From Brachynemurus nebulosus (Eukaryota > Arthropoda > Insecta > Neuroptera > Myrmeleontidae), in the NCBI GenBank assembly GCA_035578155.1, contig JAPWDM010000004.1, positions 57,276,660 through 57,340,659 of the forward strand: DNA of 64,000 nucleotides. The letters are read 5' to 3'. The notes beneath the pieces were generated by a model. The model had not been told where the DNA came from. It did not search any database and saw only the letters and a program-made list of their open reading frames with translations. Within the stretch, counting starts at the first letter, position 1, and every line of letters starts with the position of its first letter. Positions 34,365-49,159 of the stretch are shown piece after piece. The translations under genes were made by a program, and so were the position numbers.

Positions 34365-37300
34365 TTACTCATTTAATATAAAGCTTCTTAATTTTAAAGC
34401 ATTTACGACAAATAAATATATTTGTATCATTTTATGCTTGCGGATGGTTGATAGCAGATCAGCTAAAACATTTTCAGAATAATTATTTATATAAGCTGAA
34501 AGAGAAGCCTGGCGTATTGGTTGTAAAATTGGGCATCTCAGCATGAAGTGTTCAAGATTTTCATTTTCTTTTAAGTTGCACATTTTACAAATTTCATCTG
34601 TCGACCAAGTGTAAATTAAACCGTTTACCACAAATCGCATTTGGAATGTACCCATTAGTCACAATTGTGCTACTACTCTTAATTTGTCTATGCTTACATT
34701 TAACTTTATATATTCGGTATCTTCAAAATTTAGATATTTGTATAATGTGTTATAACTAGAACTCAGTATTCTACTTTGATCTTCATAATAGCATTTTTCG
34801 TTAAATTTTGACAAAATGGTTTGTTTATGGTTCTTCACTAATTGAGAGTCTTGCCGTTGCCACAAATGTCTAAAACCCAAATCATTGAGAATTTGCTTCA
34901 GCTGAGAGACCCAATTGTATTTAACAGTGTTATGATCTTGTTCGTCTAAATGTAATAGACGCTTATGACACTGTTTGAGAAGTCTTTGCTCTGGCAGTTT
35001 TAGAAGCTTTTCCCACCAGTTCAAAATTAATTTCAGAGCAATTACTGCCAGACTTGTCCTTTGCATTTCACTTCTGATAAGGTAATGGGGTGTCGATCTG
35101 GGTAAGCAAAGAACTGACTTAAAGAAAGCACTCTGAACCTTATCCAGTGAGTTAAGATGTCTTAGTGACCATATTTCGGCGCCGTATAATAATGTTGTTT
35201 GCACTATTGTTTCAAGTAATTTAATTTTTGATTGCCATGAGTTACATTTAGTTTTGACCAGAATTGATTTAACACTGCCAATAGCCAACTTGGCTTTTTT
35301 TTATTGCATTTTCTGCTTGTTGTAAGAATAAGCCCGAATTGGAAAAAATAACACCTAAATAATTAAAATTTTGCACTTCTTCTATTTTTTCCTTATTTAT
35401 ATAAAATTTATTTTTTTGTGCTCTACCTCTCTTGCGAAATGTCATTATTTTAGTTTTATCTATATTTATTTTTAGTTTGTTTATATCACAATATTTAAAG
35501 AAAATATTTAAGCTATGCTGGAGTTCCAACTCGTTTTCAGCGACTATTGTGCAGTCATCGGCAAACAGAATATGCGATATGTAACTGTTATTTAATTTTA
35601 CTCCCATAACTCTGTGCTCCTCAAAGAAAGTTTTTAAGTCGCTGAGAAATAATATGAATAACAGTGGACTCAATGAGTCCCCTTGCATAACACCAACGGT
35701 TAGATTAATTTCTAAATTTTGAGTTAACAAGTTTAGTAAGAGTTTTCCTGATTTATATATACTTTCAATGATTTTAATAATTTTACGGCTTACTCCTATA
35801 GATCGTAATTTTTCCCAAAGTAAATTGTGATTCACTGTATCAAAGGCGCGTCTAAGATCTACAAAACAACTATACATTTTCCCCTTACTACGTGCAACGG
35901 AAATGTTGATTAACGTGTTTAAAATAAAGATATTGTCTTGACAACTTCTGCCCCTTCTAAACCCGGCCTGGTTATCAGGTAAAATATTTGCGCTTTCTGC
36001 CCATGTTAACAAGCGATCACTTAATATTTTTGTAAATATTTTCATAATTGAATTCAACAAAGCTATACTCCTATAATTGGTAGGGTCTTCCCTGGATCCT
36101 TTTTTAAACAATAAGACTAACTTACTCCTAGACCAATCGGGAGGTGTTTTTTCTTCCGATAGAATGACATTGAACATTTTTAGTATTAAGCGCAAACAAT
36201 TTTCGGGTAAATTTTTTATAAATTCATTCGGTATACCATCTGGTCCTGGTGCTTTGTTGTTTTTAACGTTTTTGATGGCATTGTTTAACTCATTCAACGA
36301 AATATCTGCATCTAGGTAGGGGTGTTTTACATCTAAAAAAACAACTTCCTTAACTAAATTAACTGGATAAATTAGTTCAAAGTGCTCCCTCCAAACCTGA
36401 TCGCTAATACATGATAAATCTGTAGTATTTTTTATTTTTCTAAGTTTATTTATGGCCTTCCAGAATTCCCCACTATTTTTTACATTGGATAGGTCATTAT
36501 GTAATTTATCATAGTAGATAGCTTTTTTTTGTTTTCAGAAGTTCTTTATATTGTTTTTTCTCATAAGTATATACTTGGACTAAATCTTTTTCAAAATTGT
36601 TATTTTTAGCCAATTTGAATACACCTCTGACATGAATTTTTTTCTCTTTACAATCTTGATCAAACCATGGTTTGCTGTAATGAAAGTATTTGTTTTTGTT
36701 ACTGTTAGAAAGTTTTTTATTTACGCACATATTTAGTGTAACAGATACGTCTTTTATTTTTTGAATTAAATTAGTGTAAATGGAGCTAACATCCTCAACG
36801 TCAGAGCTACATTCAAAATTTTCCATTTCTTCAAAAAATATTTTACTTTGGGATTCGTTCCATTTCAAATAGTGTATAATAGAAGTCCCAGTGATACTGT
36901 CGTCATTCAGAGCAGCTTTAGTTTTGTTATCAATATACAGAATGCACGGTAAGTGATCTGATGTGAGGGTAAAATCACATACTTTAAAGTCTACAACTTT
37001 TGTAACTGCAATGTCGTTTGCCCACACCAGATCAATCACGCTGTATCCATTTTTATTTATAAAGGTATATTGTCCCAGCTGATCACTTTCGCTCCTTCCA
37101 TTTATTACAAAATAATTTTGATCAGCCATGAACTGAACAATTGTTTTACCTCGTTTATTGACAACAGTATCCATGGAGCTCCTAAAATTATATAATATAG
37201 TATTATCAAAAATTTCATCATACCCTTGTCCCAAATTACCAATTCGACAGTTCATATCTCCACAAATAACTATTGGATGTGACTGATAATTTTCAGATAA

Positions 37301-37693
37301 TTGTGTTAACAAATCAAACAATAAATTTAAAATTATATCTAAATCATATGATGGATTAAAGTAAACATAAACAACAATAAACCAATTTAAACTAATTTTG
37401 ACATTGTATACAATCCACAAGTTCGTACTTTCAATCAAAACATGTTCAATATTTTTATTTATAAATATTACCATACCACCACTTGGTCGGCCCACTGATT
37501 TTGGTTTTGTAGCTTTTACATTATAGTGTGCAAATTCGTTTAATATTTTGAAATTGAAATCATTACATAACCACGTTTCACTTAACATTATAATATCACA
37601 TTCCTCCATTTTTTGTTGTTGTTTTGATTGAAGACTCAAAAAATTTTGTATTCCATTACAATTCCATATTTTAAAACTATTTTTATCATTCAC
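34365..37693 (-). pseudogene. LINE ORF2: endonuclease and reverse transcriptase, two frameshifts, one stop
   Basis: The endonuclease spans 37693-36509, with L-S-E-T-W, C-G-D-M-N-C, V-I-D-L-V-W-A-N and T-S-D-H-L-P, the expected APE-like residues. The frame breaks in an eight-A run (36526-36533), continues openly in the next frame into the RT (N-K-A-P-G-P-D-G, F-K-K-G-S, Q-A-G-F-R-R-G-R-S-C, F-V-D-L-R-R-A-F-D, F-A-D-D), and breaks again in another eight-base run (35294-35301). The C-terminal part (35288-34365) has one in-frame TGA (34659-34661) and a C-x2-C...H-x4-C motif. No ATG opens the frame after ORF1; the codon at 37693 is GTG and the first in-frame ATG is 28 codons further on. Product: nicking endonuclease plus RT for target-primed reverse transcription. 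Confidence 0.93.
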
Positions 37694-37708
37694 TGTTTTC
37701 CTTACTTG

Positions 37709-38455
37709 CTATATATTGCTGTCCACCGACCCGTCGCTCATACATGACTGCGAACGTGGACGAAGATATCTATCAATGGATGAAGTCTTAATTGAAGATT
37801 TATTTTCACCTTGATCTGGTTTTTTCGATTTCTCTGAATTATGTGAATCGTCATTTCGAAGTCGCTTTTTATCATTTACTGCAGTAATTTTTTGAACAGA
37901 ATCAGCTTTAAATAATTGACCATCTACGTACAATTTATCATATTTAATATACGCTTTTTTTCCTTGTTGGCGATACAATTTTAACTGCGGAATTAAATCT
38001 TTTCTTTTTTGTCTTATTTCGTAAGTTAGATCATCATCTATGTATACTGATGAATTTTTTAAGTTACTTCTATTCATGAATAATAATCTTTTCAATCTCC
38101 AGGAAACTAAACCAACTAATATAATAATTTTATCGTTTTTACCATTTATTTTTTTAACAAAATCGATATCTTTAACAGTACATTCAACTTTCAGTGTATC
38201 ATTAAACAGATTTAACACTTGTAGTTCCAATTCGTCGTAATTTTTTGACACATTCTCTATTCCATATATAACAATATGTTTCCTTTTGTTTTCATTTTCC
38301 AGCATACTAACTTTATTTTCTAATTTATTTACACAGCTTTTAAACACACCGATTTCACTTTTCAGGTTATCAATTTTTTGATCTAGTATTTCATTAGCTC
38401 TTTTCGATTCGGCTTCTAATTTTTTTATAGCTTCTAGAACATCTTTAATTGACAT
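37709..38455 (-). CDS. LINE ORF1 protein, 248 residues, intact
   Basis: ATG at 38455, TAG at 37709-37711. The N-terminal 75 residues form a coiled coil (K-K-L-E-A-E-S-K-R-A-N and L-E-N-K-V-S-M-L-E-N heptads), followed by an RRM-like core (H-I-V-I-Y-G-I at about 60-66, V-Y-I-D-D-D-L at about 135) and a basic, lysine-serine rich tail. This is the layout of L1-type ORF1 proteins, which trimerise and chaperone LINE RNA; the equivalence is by layout. Continuing past the TAG in the same frame leads directly into ORF2 (no frame change), with C-A-A as the next codon. Confidence 0.85.
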   Translation of the reverse strand: MSIKDVLEAIKKLEAESKRANEILDQKIDNLKSEIGVFKSCVNKLENKVSMLENENKRKHIVIYGIENVSKNYDELELQVLNLFNDTLKVECTVKDIDFVKKINGKNDKIIILVGLVSWRLKRLLFMNRSNLKNSSVYIDDDLTYEIRQKRKDLIPQLKLYRQQGKKAYIKYDKLYVDGQLFKADSVQKITAVNDKKRLRNDDSHNSEKSKKPDQGENKSSIKTSSIDRYLRPRSQSCMSDGSVDSNI

Positions 38456-38819
38456 TTTTATTTTTTGTTTATTTTGTTTGTGGGTATATAATATAAAAAA
38501 AAATGCACGATTATTATTTTAAAATTAATTGTTTTGAATTTAGATACTTATTTAATTTTGTACACAAGTTCTGTTCATGTGATTTTAATGAGTTTTATAA
38601 CCTTTTATTTATATAACACACAGAAAATTTAATTTTAGTATTTTTTCTTTCTTTTTGCATTGATTATCACTAATTTTACAATATCACACTTTTTTACTCT
38701 TAATTTCCCTTGAATACTAAATTATAAAATATGTATTTTACAAAAAATATAATTTTTTTTTATTTAACAAGAAAACACGTCCTTTCTTGGCGGCAGTTCA
38801 TACCAACCTATTAGATAGT

Positions 38820-38924
38820 GCTGGGGGTTAATTTTGATGTCACTTTACATTTAAATTAAATATTCTAAATTTCTTTATAAAATCAGTTTCTTCTAGTGTT
38901 TCGCTCCGTTCGTCCAATGATCTT

Positions 38925-38927
<3 letters not shown>
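38820..38927 (+). repeat. Continuation of the LINE target repeat
   Basis: Resumes with 'gctgggggttaattttgatg' right after the duplicated CTATTAGATAGT, then 'ttcgctccgttcgtccaatga'. It completes the repeat interrupted at 34084. Confidence 0.65.

Positions 38928-39004
<77 letters not shown>
38928..39004. repeat. (TA)n microsatellite
   Basis: About 76 bp of TA preceding another copy of the 'GACCCGCGG' repeat. Confidence 0.97.
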
Positions 39005-39008
<4 letters not shown>

Positions 39009-40334
39009 TATAGCTGAGACCCGCGGTTTCACTTGCATAAAATTATCTGAATTATAGGTAAAATTTATATAGGTGAATTCAATCATATATTCCAAAATTC
39101 TGTGCAAAATCAATTATTTATAGCACTTGACCCTGCTCGCCCAATGACTCTAAAATGACTATCTTCATATTTTATTAGCATGGCTAATTTCCGCACCGTA
39201 AGAACTTAGTATAGTTACCTATACCAACAGTTTTAGAATTGCTTCTATTTTAGGCCCTTCAAGGCACCAAGGCCCCAGGAAATCATTTTAACGTCAGTTT
39301 CATCTTTCACAGAGATCTCAACAGTACTTGAGTAAAAATTGTCAAATTTCTTCAGCTTTTTAATTTGCTCTCTGTTTGATGTAACTGACGGACAATGTGG
39401 CCACACGTCCATTTAAATTTGATATTTTGAAATTTTGTACAAAATCAGTTCCTTATGTGCTTCGCTTCCCTCGCTTGACGACACAAAAATATTCATATTT
39501 TCAAGTCATATCATATTTTTATAGTACGTCTAATTTTCATAAAATTTTATCAAAATGAGTCAAGTGGTTTAATTAGAGTATAGAGTTGTTTAATTCGATA
39601 GCGCTGGATGATTCATTCCAACTTCACCTTAATTTCAAATCAAATATTCTGAATTGGCTATATTCATATTTCAATAACATGTCTAATTTCCATACCTTGA
39701 GATCTTATCGTAGGTAGTTAGATATTCATAGTGACAATTTCAAGAGAACTGTAATTTGTGAGACATTTTGAGATCCCAGGGTCTGGAGAATATTTCAGAA
39801 TTCACATTAATTTATTTCGGAATCTCTGTAATATTTGAGAAAAATTTGGATAAGATCCGTTTGGTCGTTTATTTGGAGGGTTTTTTGGGTCCGCAAAGCT
39901 CACGGGGGGGGGGGTTATCCTCATGTTGACTTTTTTCAGAAACTCAGTACTATTTGAGAAAAATTTTGTCAAGATTCGTTCAGCCATTTATTTTGGATTT
40001 CTTTGGAGAGCCAAAAATTTGGTAACGATACGTCCAGTTGCTTACTTTAGGCTTTCTTGGGGGTTCTCAGGTCCCACAGGATTTTTTTTGGTTCTTATAC
40101 TAATTTTACCTATAGTTTTGTTTTATCATTTTTTTGATACCTGCTACCGTTTTCTCGAAACTACTGAAGACAGATAAGTAAAGTCCATATTTCATTTTTA
40201 ATATCAGGATGACCGAGCCCGGCTCGATGGAAATTTCATCTTTATGGAATTTGCTGAGAAGAGCAGACACACATGCCAATTGATGATAACTGGACAGTCC
40301 AGTTGTCTATTTTCTTTAAAGGATACAAATAGTT
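39005..40334 (+). repeat. Several diverged units of the 'GACCCGCGGTTTCA' repeat
   Basis: Units with 'gctgagacccgcggtttcac', 'agcatggctaatttccgcacc', 'catgtctaatttccatacc' and 'attcgatagcgctggatg' follow one another. The last phrase (39,590) is the counterpart of the LINE 2 target site. A G9 run lies near 39,905. No gene. Confidence 0.7.
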
Positions 40335-40598
40335 TGAAATTTTTTAACCTAAGATTCCCAAATATTTTACTAATTTATCATAGGAGATGAAGGTTTAAAA
40401 ATAATAATTCTACATTCTTCCGTAGAATAAACTGTTTCTTTATTTTCTCTTTTTTCCAAAAATTTTTCGGTATCTTTTGTAGAGAAAATAAAGAAACAAT
40501 TTATTCTACGGAAGAATGTTGAATTATTATTTTTAATCCTTCATCTTCTATGATAAATTAGTAAAATATTTGGGAATCTTAGGTTACAAAATTTCAGA
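40335..40598. mobile_element. 264-bp hairpin element, about 115-bp arms
   Basis: The arms starting 'gaaattttttaacctaagat' on the left are inverted on the right, with a loop of about 30 bp. A 12-bp direct repeat GGATACAAATAG lies just outside on both sides (40321-40332, 40628-40639) and may be an old target duplication. Confidence 0.8.
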
Positions 40599-41628
40599 TT
40601 ATTACAATATCTCAATAAAACCGTATTGGATACAAATAGTATTTTGCACAGTAAATAAGTAATTTCATAGTAGTCACAGGTAAAAATATTATTGATAGTA
40701 TCTCTAGGAATATTTATTAATACTTATATACAAAAATCTCAAATTACAATTACTTAGCAACTATCTAAAATTTTTATGATTTTTTGATAAATTGGCCACA
40801 GACTGCTGTATACAGCAACAGAAAATTAATTTTTTACGGTTTTTCGTAAATTTCAACGGTTAGACAAAAAATTTTGCAAAACCCGTTCTTAGCGAGCGCC
40901 TACGACCCAATAGGGACCTACATGCCAAATTTCAAGTTTGTAGCTATTGTAGTTTTGGAGATTTCTATATAGATGAGTGAGTGAATGAGTGGTATTTCTC
41001 CTTTATATAATAGATTTCCAATTATTTTGCAATAGTATTCACTTTCTATAGGCATATTTGGAATGTTTTAGATTATGTACCTTTTGGAAAAATGTCGAAT
41101 AAAAATTACCTGAGTGTTAAAGACACATTGTCCTGACAAAATTGGGTAACAGTGGAAAACCAGCAACAAAAATATTTTTCTTTAACAATGAACTCATTAG
41201 GATCCCACATTCATATTTTACTATATGATTCAGAACAGTACTAAGTATTTATACAAATATTTTTACAATTTTAAATTGTGTACTTTTTGAAAAAAAAATT
41301 AAATCAGTCTTTATATGGATTTTGAAAAAAATATTTTCATTAAGACCCCTGTCATGTTGCATATCATTTGAAAGAGCATTTAAGTTAACATTGTCATTAA
41401 TTCAATTTCATTTTTTTTCTCTCGTGTCGCTTGCACTAAACTTAGGGACAGGGAGTATCCCTTGAGCTTTAACACCGAGTAACATGTAGTAAACTTATCT
41501 GAGCTAGTCGAGTCGATGGATCAAATTGTCAGTATACCAACATCTAAATGTAACTTTGTAATATACATTGTAAATAAACTGAAAATTTTAAATTAACACC
41601 GAACAATATTTATTTTATCATATCCATC

Positions 41629-41634
<6 letters not shown>
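40599..41634. other. No gene; holds the inverted partner of 33,110-33,237
   Basis: 41027-41150 is the reverse complement of 33110-33237. A phrase 'gccaaatttcaagtttgtag' (40,930) is typical of dispersed insect repeats. No coding. Confidence 0.6.
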
Positions 41635-41704
<70 letters not shown>

Positions 41705-41707
41705 GTG

Positions 41708-41770
<63 letters not shown>
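41635..41770. repeat. (TA)n microsatellite, interrupted
   Basis: Two TA tracts (41635-41691, 41710-41770) split by 'tgtatatatatatgtgta'. Confidence 0.95.
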
Positions 41771-41773
<3 letters not shown>

Positions 41774-41890
41774 TTTTGTGAATATCATTTTCGTATTCTA
41801 GGGGCCTCAAAACATATTTCTGTTATGGTCTCGGGCCTAGGTCGCGTCATGACACCTACTGTAGTAGCTGAATTTCGAGTTTTCGAAAGG
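41771..41890 (+). repeat. 'ATATCATTTTCG' repeat adjoining (TA)n, copy 2
   Basis: Same blocks and orientation as 19139-19262, with (TA)n on the left. Confidence 0.85.
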
Positions 41891-42330
<440 letters not shown>

Positions 42331-42748
42331 TTTATTGTTATTGATGGACAAACGTTGACTGTAGATAGGGGTCACCTAGGTGATTCTAGAAACTTGTTAT
42401 TAAGGGGTCTAACGGCCTAACGGCGTTTACAACCGTTACACCGAATTACAGAGTGTTTTATCGATTTTAATCATTTTTGTCTAAAATCATAACTAACGAA
42501 CCACATATTTTTTTGATATTTGGTACATATGTTTTTCTTTCACTGCATATGCAATTGCCTTAATGATCAGAAGAAAAATTCAAATCCGGATTAACAAAAA
42601 ACGAACACCTAGGGCTATCATCGGCGTATTCTACTCATGCATAGTCCATATTTCACTAAAGGTCCGAATTCAATAAAATTTACTGAACTTAATGAATTTT
42701 CATCCACTTTAAGAAGAGAGCATCCACCTATCCTTGCTAAGTCTATTT

Positions 42749-43537
42749 GAGGGGAGGTTTACTCGAGAGTCCTTAAAAATTATGTATTTTTCTAGAATTT
42801 TTTTCTCAAGAACGAGCGTAAGTATCAATTTAAAATTTTGTACACATATTTACTAAGTACTAAACTATATAAAAAAATTTTTTCAAGGAAAAATATAAAA
42901 AATTGTCCATTTTATAGATACTGCAGTGTGACGATCCGAAAATCCATTGCCTTGTTGGCGGACATCCTAGCGCCGGTAATAAACCACCGAAATCCAAAAA
43001 CAAAAAAGATTTATAAAATATATGAAGAGTACTGGCACCTCCACCTATAATATCAATAAATTGCTGAAAGAAAAAAAATGGCGGATGTTGGAACTTTTGA
43101 TTATGATTTTTATCTTATTTTTCGCTATTTAAAGTAAACTTAAAAATAAAAAAAATATTGAAAGTGTATGGAACTTAGGTAGAGGTGCCGAAGAATTGAA
43201 TTATCTTTAAAATAAAAGATTAAAAAAAAGGATCCATTGAATAGTTTTTGAGTTATCGTGTCCGCCAGTTCCAAAAATGTAGTTCTGAGATATTATAAAA
43301 TATATATAAAGAAACGTATTTTCAAAATTTTATATTTAATACTCATTATTGCGTGAACTACGTTTTTTGAATTTTTTTTTTTTTTTATAGAAAGCTGGAT
43401 TCGGTTAATGTGCAAGAATCTTGTTGTAAAATTATTTTCAGTAAAATCACTTTGGGAACATATTCTACACGTAATTAGCTACCAATTTCTGCAAAAAAAT
43501 CAATTTTTTTTAACGACTCTCAAGTAAACCTTGCCTT
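42749..43537. mobile_element. Non-autonomous element with about 30-bp TIRs
   Basis: The left end GAGGGGAGGTTTACTCGAGA and inverted right end AAGGCAAGGTTTACTTGAGA continue with 'GTC(C/G)TTAAAAA'. Length is 789 bp. There is no transposase inside. Confidence 0.65.
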
Positions 43538-43946
43538 AATTGAAAATTAAATTTTAATTTGTTCTGTGTTTTGTGAAACGTATTATACATTGACGAAATA
43601 TTTAATACCTATTTCATCAATTATCTGGAGGCAAGAAAATAATTACAGTTTTAGGATTTGAAAAGGAACAAAACACGTTTGATTTGTTTCAGATGATTAA
43701 ATTGGTTCTAATCCAGGAAGCTTTTTATCTGAATTAAGGGAAATGTATGGTACAAAGCTGGAAGCATTTTATGTACTTAACAACAGAAACTAATTATTTT
43801 TATGAATGTCGCATACATACTCTACACTATGTGTATTTTATTTAATAGCACGTATCGCGTAAAATAAGGAAAGTCGTAAACTGAAGTGGAATTTATCGTG
43901 CTAAATCATTTTGTGATTTTTTTTGTTACTAACCAATATAAAATCA

Positions 43947-43951
<5 letters not shown>
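43538..43951. other. No gene seen
   Basis: AT-rich DNA between a TIR element and a (TA)n tract, without a supported open frame. Confidence 0.5.

Positions 43952-44028
<77 letters not shown>
43952..44028. repeat. (TA)n microsatellite
   Basis: About 77 bp of TA. Confidence 0.97.
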
Positions 44029-46227
<2,199 letters not shown>

Positions 46228-46317
46228 ACCTTGATATATGCACATACATATATCATTCATACATATTGTATGCCTTGGCTATCATGAATAATATATTATG
46301 TTTATGTTTTGTTTTAG

Positions 46318-46480
46318 TATTGTGGATCGTGCGATTGGACAACGGCGGCCTCAGATTTAGGTAGTCGGTGTCGTCACGATCGAGATTGCTTACTCGCTGT
46401 GGACTCAAGTCAATGTCGGCAGGGACGATGTATTTGCCAACCGTTCTACATACAATACAATGATACAACATGCTTACAAT
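46318..46480 (+). CDS. Internal exon of a host gene: EB cysteine module
   Basis: A 163-nt segment lies between a good acceptor (tttatgttttgttttag, AG at 46316-46317) and a perfect donor (GTAAGT at 46481-46486). Only one of the three frames is open. It encodes eight cysteines, with C-R-H-D-R-D-C, then C-R-Q-G-R-C-I-C and a final T-T-C. The spacing C-x5-C-x8-C-x4-C-x-C-x11-C is that of the EB module, an extracellular disulphide-rich repeat found in secreted or membrane proteins of nematodes and arthropods. GC content and codon usage stand out sharply from the surroundings. Intron phase is 0 at the start and 1 at the end if the frame starts at 46318. No neighbouring exon was recognised in the window, so introns are long. 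The gene's identity cannot be given. Confidence 0.85.
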
Positions 46481-46486
46481 GTAAGT

Positions 46487-48547
46487 TAACCCAATTTTTC
46501 ATTTATATGTATAGCTTTAAGGTTTACATATATGTCATACTACAACAGCGCCGTTGATAATGTAGATAACATAATATATCGCATTTCATTCATTCGTTAT
46601 GTTCCGGTCATAAAAAATATTTGTTTGTATTCATTAATATTAATGATATTGATTGATTTCAAAACAAAATAATGAAAATTCGAATTTTTTGGTAAAAGGA
46701 CACTTAAATACGCATATAGGTACCAATAAATTTATTATCCTAAATGAAATAATAATTCAATTCTAAGCAGTTTTTAATTTTAGCGTTGCTAATAGAGCCG
46801 ATTTTATTGGTGCCTCATTTAATTCTATGGAGTCAGAGGTGAATAGGTCTCGGAGTCAGGTGCAGCTAAGTCAAATAAACAAAGTGTGAAGTTTATAGAA
46901 AAAATTGTTTTATTATAGAAATAAGAATAATAATCGTTACGTTAAATTCTGTCATAAGTCAAACAAATGTTACAAAATGTAAGATAGGTACAGTTAAATC
47001 CAGTAGAATTAAATATTATTTCTGTAGGTGGACATAATAAAAATTATAGAATCTTTTGACTACTTTTCATTAAAATCGCTCAAGGGCTAGTATGAGAAAA
47101 AGACCAAGATATGATTTTTCAACAAATTTTTGAAGAGGGGTTTTACCCCCTAAATATTAAATTGGACACGTATAATTACAATATGTTTGTTACTTTGTTA
47201 AGTACTATGATAAATGTTAAAATGAAAGAAATTGCAGGTTTAATATTCTTTGTTAGTCTAAAAAAATCAAAGTTGTAATACCAAAGTATTAGGTAAGTGA
47301 AATTAGTTGAGTCGTAACATTAAGTATATTCCTATAAGAAGATATTCAAATTAGCCTTTAATTAATTAAACTGTTCTACATAAAATTAATTAAAAATTAA
47401 CGCAATAGTTGTCTTTAAAAATAACGTTCTTTTAAAAATATCTACTTAATAAATTTCTAGCACTGACTGACTGACAGACAACGCACAGCTTAAACCGTTG
47501 GGTTTAGAAGAATGAAATTTTGGACAGGAGTTCCCTATGTAACGAAGGTGAGCACTAAGAAAGGATTTTTGAAAATTCGTCCCCTAAGTGCGTTTAATAG
47601 GGGATGAAAATTTGTATGTAAATTCGTCATTTTTGAAGTTAGAGATATTGTATAAAAATATGTTACTATGGCTATTAAAAAAAATAATATCTTATTTAAT
47701 GAATCTTTAACTTTGACTGACAGAAAACGCACAACCTCAACTGTTGAGTTTAGAAGGGCGAAATTAAGCACAGGAGTTATGAAAATTGGCGACTAGACTT
47801 CTGTTTATAAATAAAAGTCAGTTGTTTCTGGAAATTTATTCCCTAAGGCGTTAAAACAGAAAATGAAAGTTCATATGGGAAGTTCATTATTTTTGAAGTT
47901 ATAAACGTGGATATTGATTTAGGCTTTTGAAAAACATTAAAAGTGAGCAGAAAGTGAGTACCTAATAAAAAGATGTTGTCGATGGGAAATCCCATCGGGC
48001 ATACGGCTAGTCTCAGAATAATTTTCTTAATTGGGGCCGTTTTGTTTGTTTAAAAATGAAATTCTTGCGATTTGAAATCTTTGTCCGAAACTATTTTCAA
48101 ATCTGTATAGATAATATAAATTTTGTATGTGCAAACAATTTTAATATATGTAGGTTTTTGACCAGATGTTTAATGTTTTATACAAAAATTTTTATAAAAT
48201 ATTCAAAGGGTAAGTATCACGTTGTGCTGCATAGTTAGTTTTTTTTTTACGTACGTTTCTTTCTAAAAAAATGTCACCATTTTTCCTCCATTTGAATAAT
48301 TAAAATTAATGTTTTCTACGTTAGTTTTGCATAAATATTTATTCTGTTAAAAAAAGTAAGCTTTTTCGTAGCTATTCAAGAGATTTTATGTATATAACAA
48401 TTATGAACTATTTTTTTATCTTTCACATCACGTAAAAGTATAATTTTAAAAATTTTCTTTCACTTCGAGTACATAATTTAATAAAATTTTTACTTATATG
48501 GCTAATTTAAGTTGTTACATAATATATTACATAATAGTTAATTGTTT
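46487..48547. other. Intron-like DNA; no gene
   Basis: Follows the exon donor. Includes a dispersed repeat with 'actgactgactgacagacaa', 'aggggatgaaaatttgta' (47,460-47,640) and a second unit (47,710-47,890), relatives of the array at 19.9-20.3 kb in inverse orientation. Otherwise AT-rich. Confidence 0.6.
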
Positions 48548-48669
48548 TAGCGAATTTCAAAAACTCGAAATTCAGCTATTACGCCCGATCTGATGGTAGA
48601 ACCTGAATCCGAGACTATAACAGAAATATGTTTTGAGGTCCCTAGAATACGAAAATGATATTCACTAAA

Positions 48670-48671
<2 letters not shown>
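48548..48671 (-). repeat. 'ATATCATTTTCG' repeat adjoining (TA)n, copy 3 (inverted)
   Basis: Reverse complement of the 19139 and 41771 copies. The (TA)n is again at the same end of the unit (here on the right). Confidence 0.85.

Positions 48672-48754
<83 letters not shown>
48672..48754. repeat. (TA)n microsatellite
   Basis: About 83 bp of TA. Confidence 0.97.
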
Positions 48755-48760
<6 letters not shown>

Positions 48761-49159
48761 TAAATATATTAAATATATACTTTTTAGAACTGGGGGCAAT
48801 TTAATTTGAACAAAAATTAACATTTTAAATAAAGAAGCCATTAATAGGTTATCTATACGTATATAATACAAAGATATGAATACCGTTTCTGTACATAGAA
48901 TACTTTTTGAAAATTTTGCAGGTACTGTAAATAGTTATCAATGTAGATATGAAAACAGCGATTATTAAAATTTTTGTCTGTCCGTCTGTCTCTCTGTCTG
49001 TCTGTTTCTCTGTATATGTGTCTGTTCATACATCACGCAAAAATTACTGGATGGATTTTAATAAAATTTGGGTCGCTTTTCTTAAAAACTCGGATAAAGG
49101 GAGATACTAAAAACGCTAATCAAGTGGATAAAAAGGTATTTATTTTAGCCAGTTTTACC

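Larger units (their letters stand above)
34097..38807 (-). mobile_element. Full-length LINE, 4,711 bp, 3' (ATCT)n tail
   Basis: A perfect 12-bp duplication CTATTAGATAGT occurs at 34085-34096 and 38808-38819. The 5' end (minus strand) is GGTTGGTATGAACTGCC; the 3' end is a short (TATC)n run, a tail style seen in several LINE clades. It carries an intact ORF1 and an ORF2 with endonuclease and RT but no RNase H. Three lesions in ORF2 suggest a young insertion. The clade is not assigned. Confidence 0.95.
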
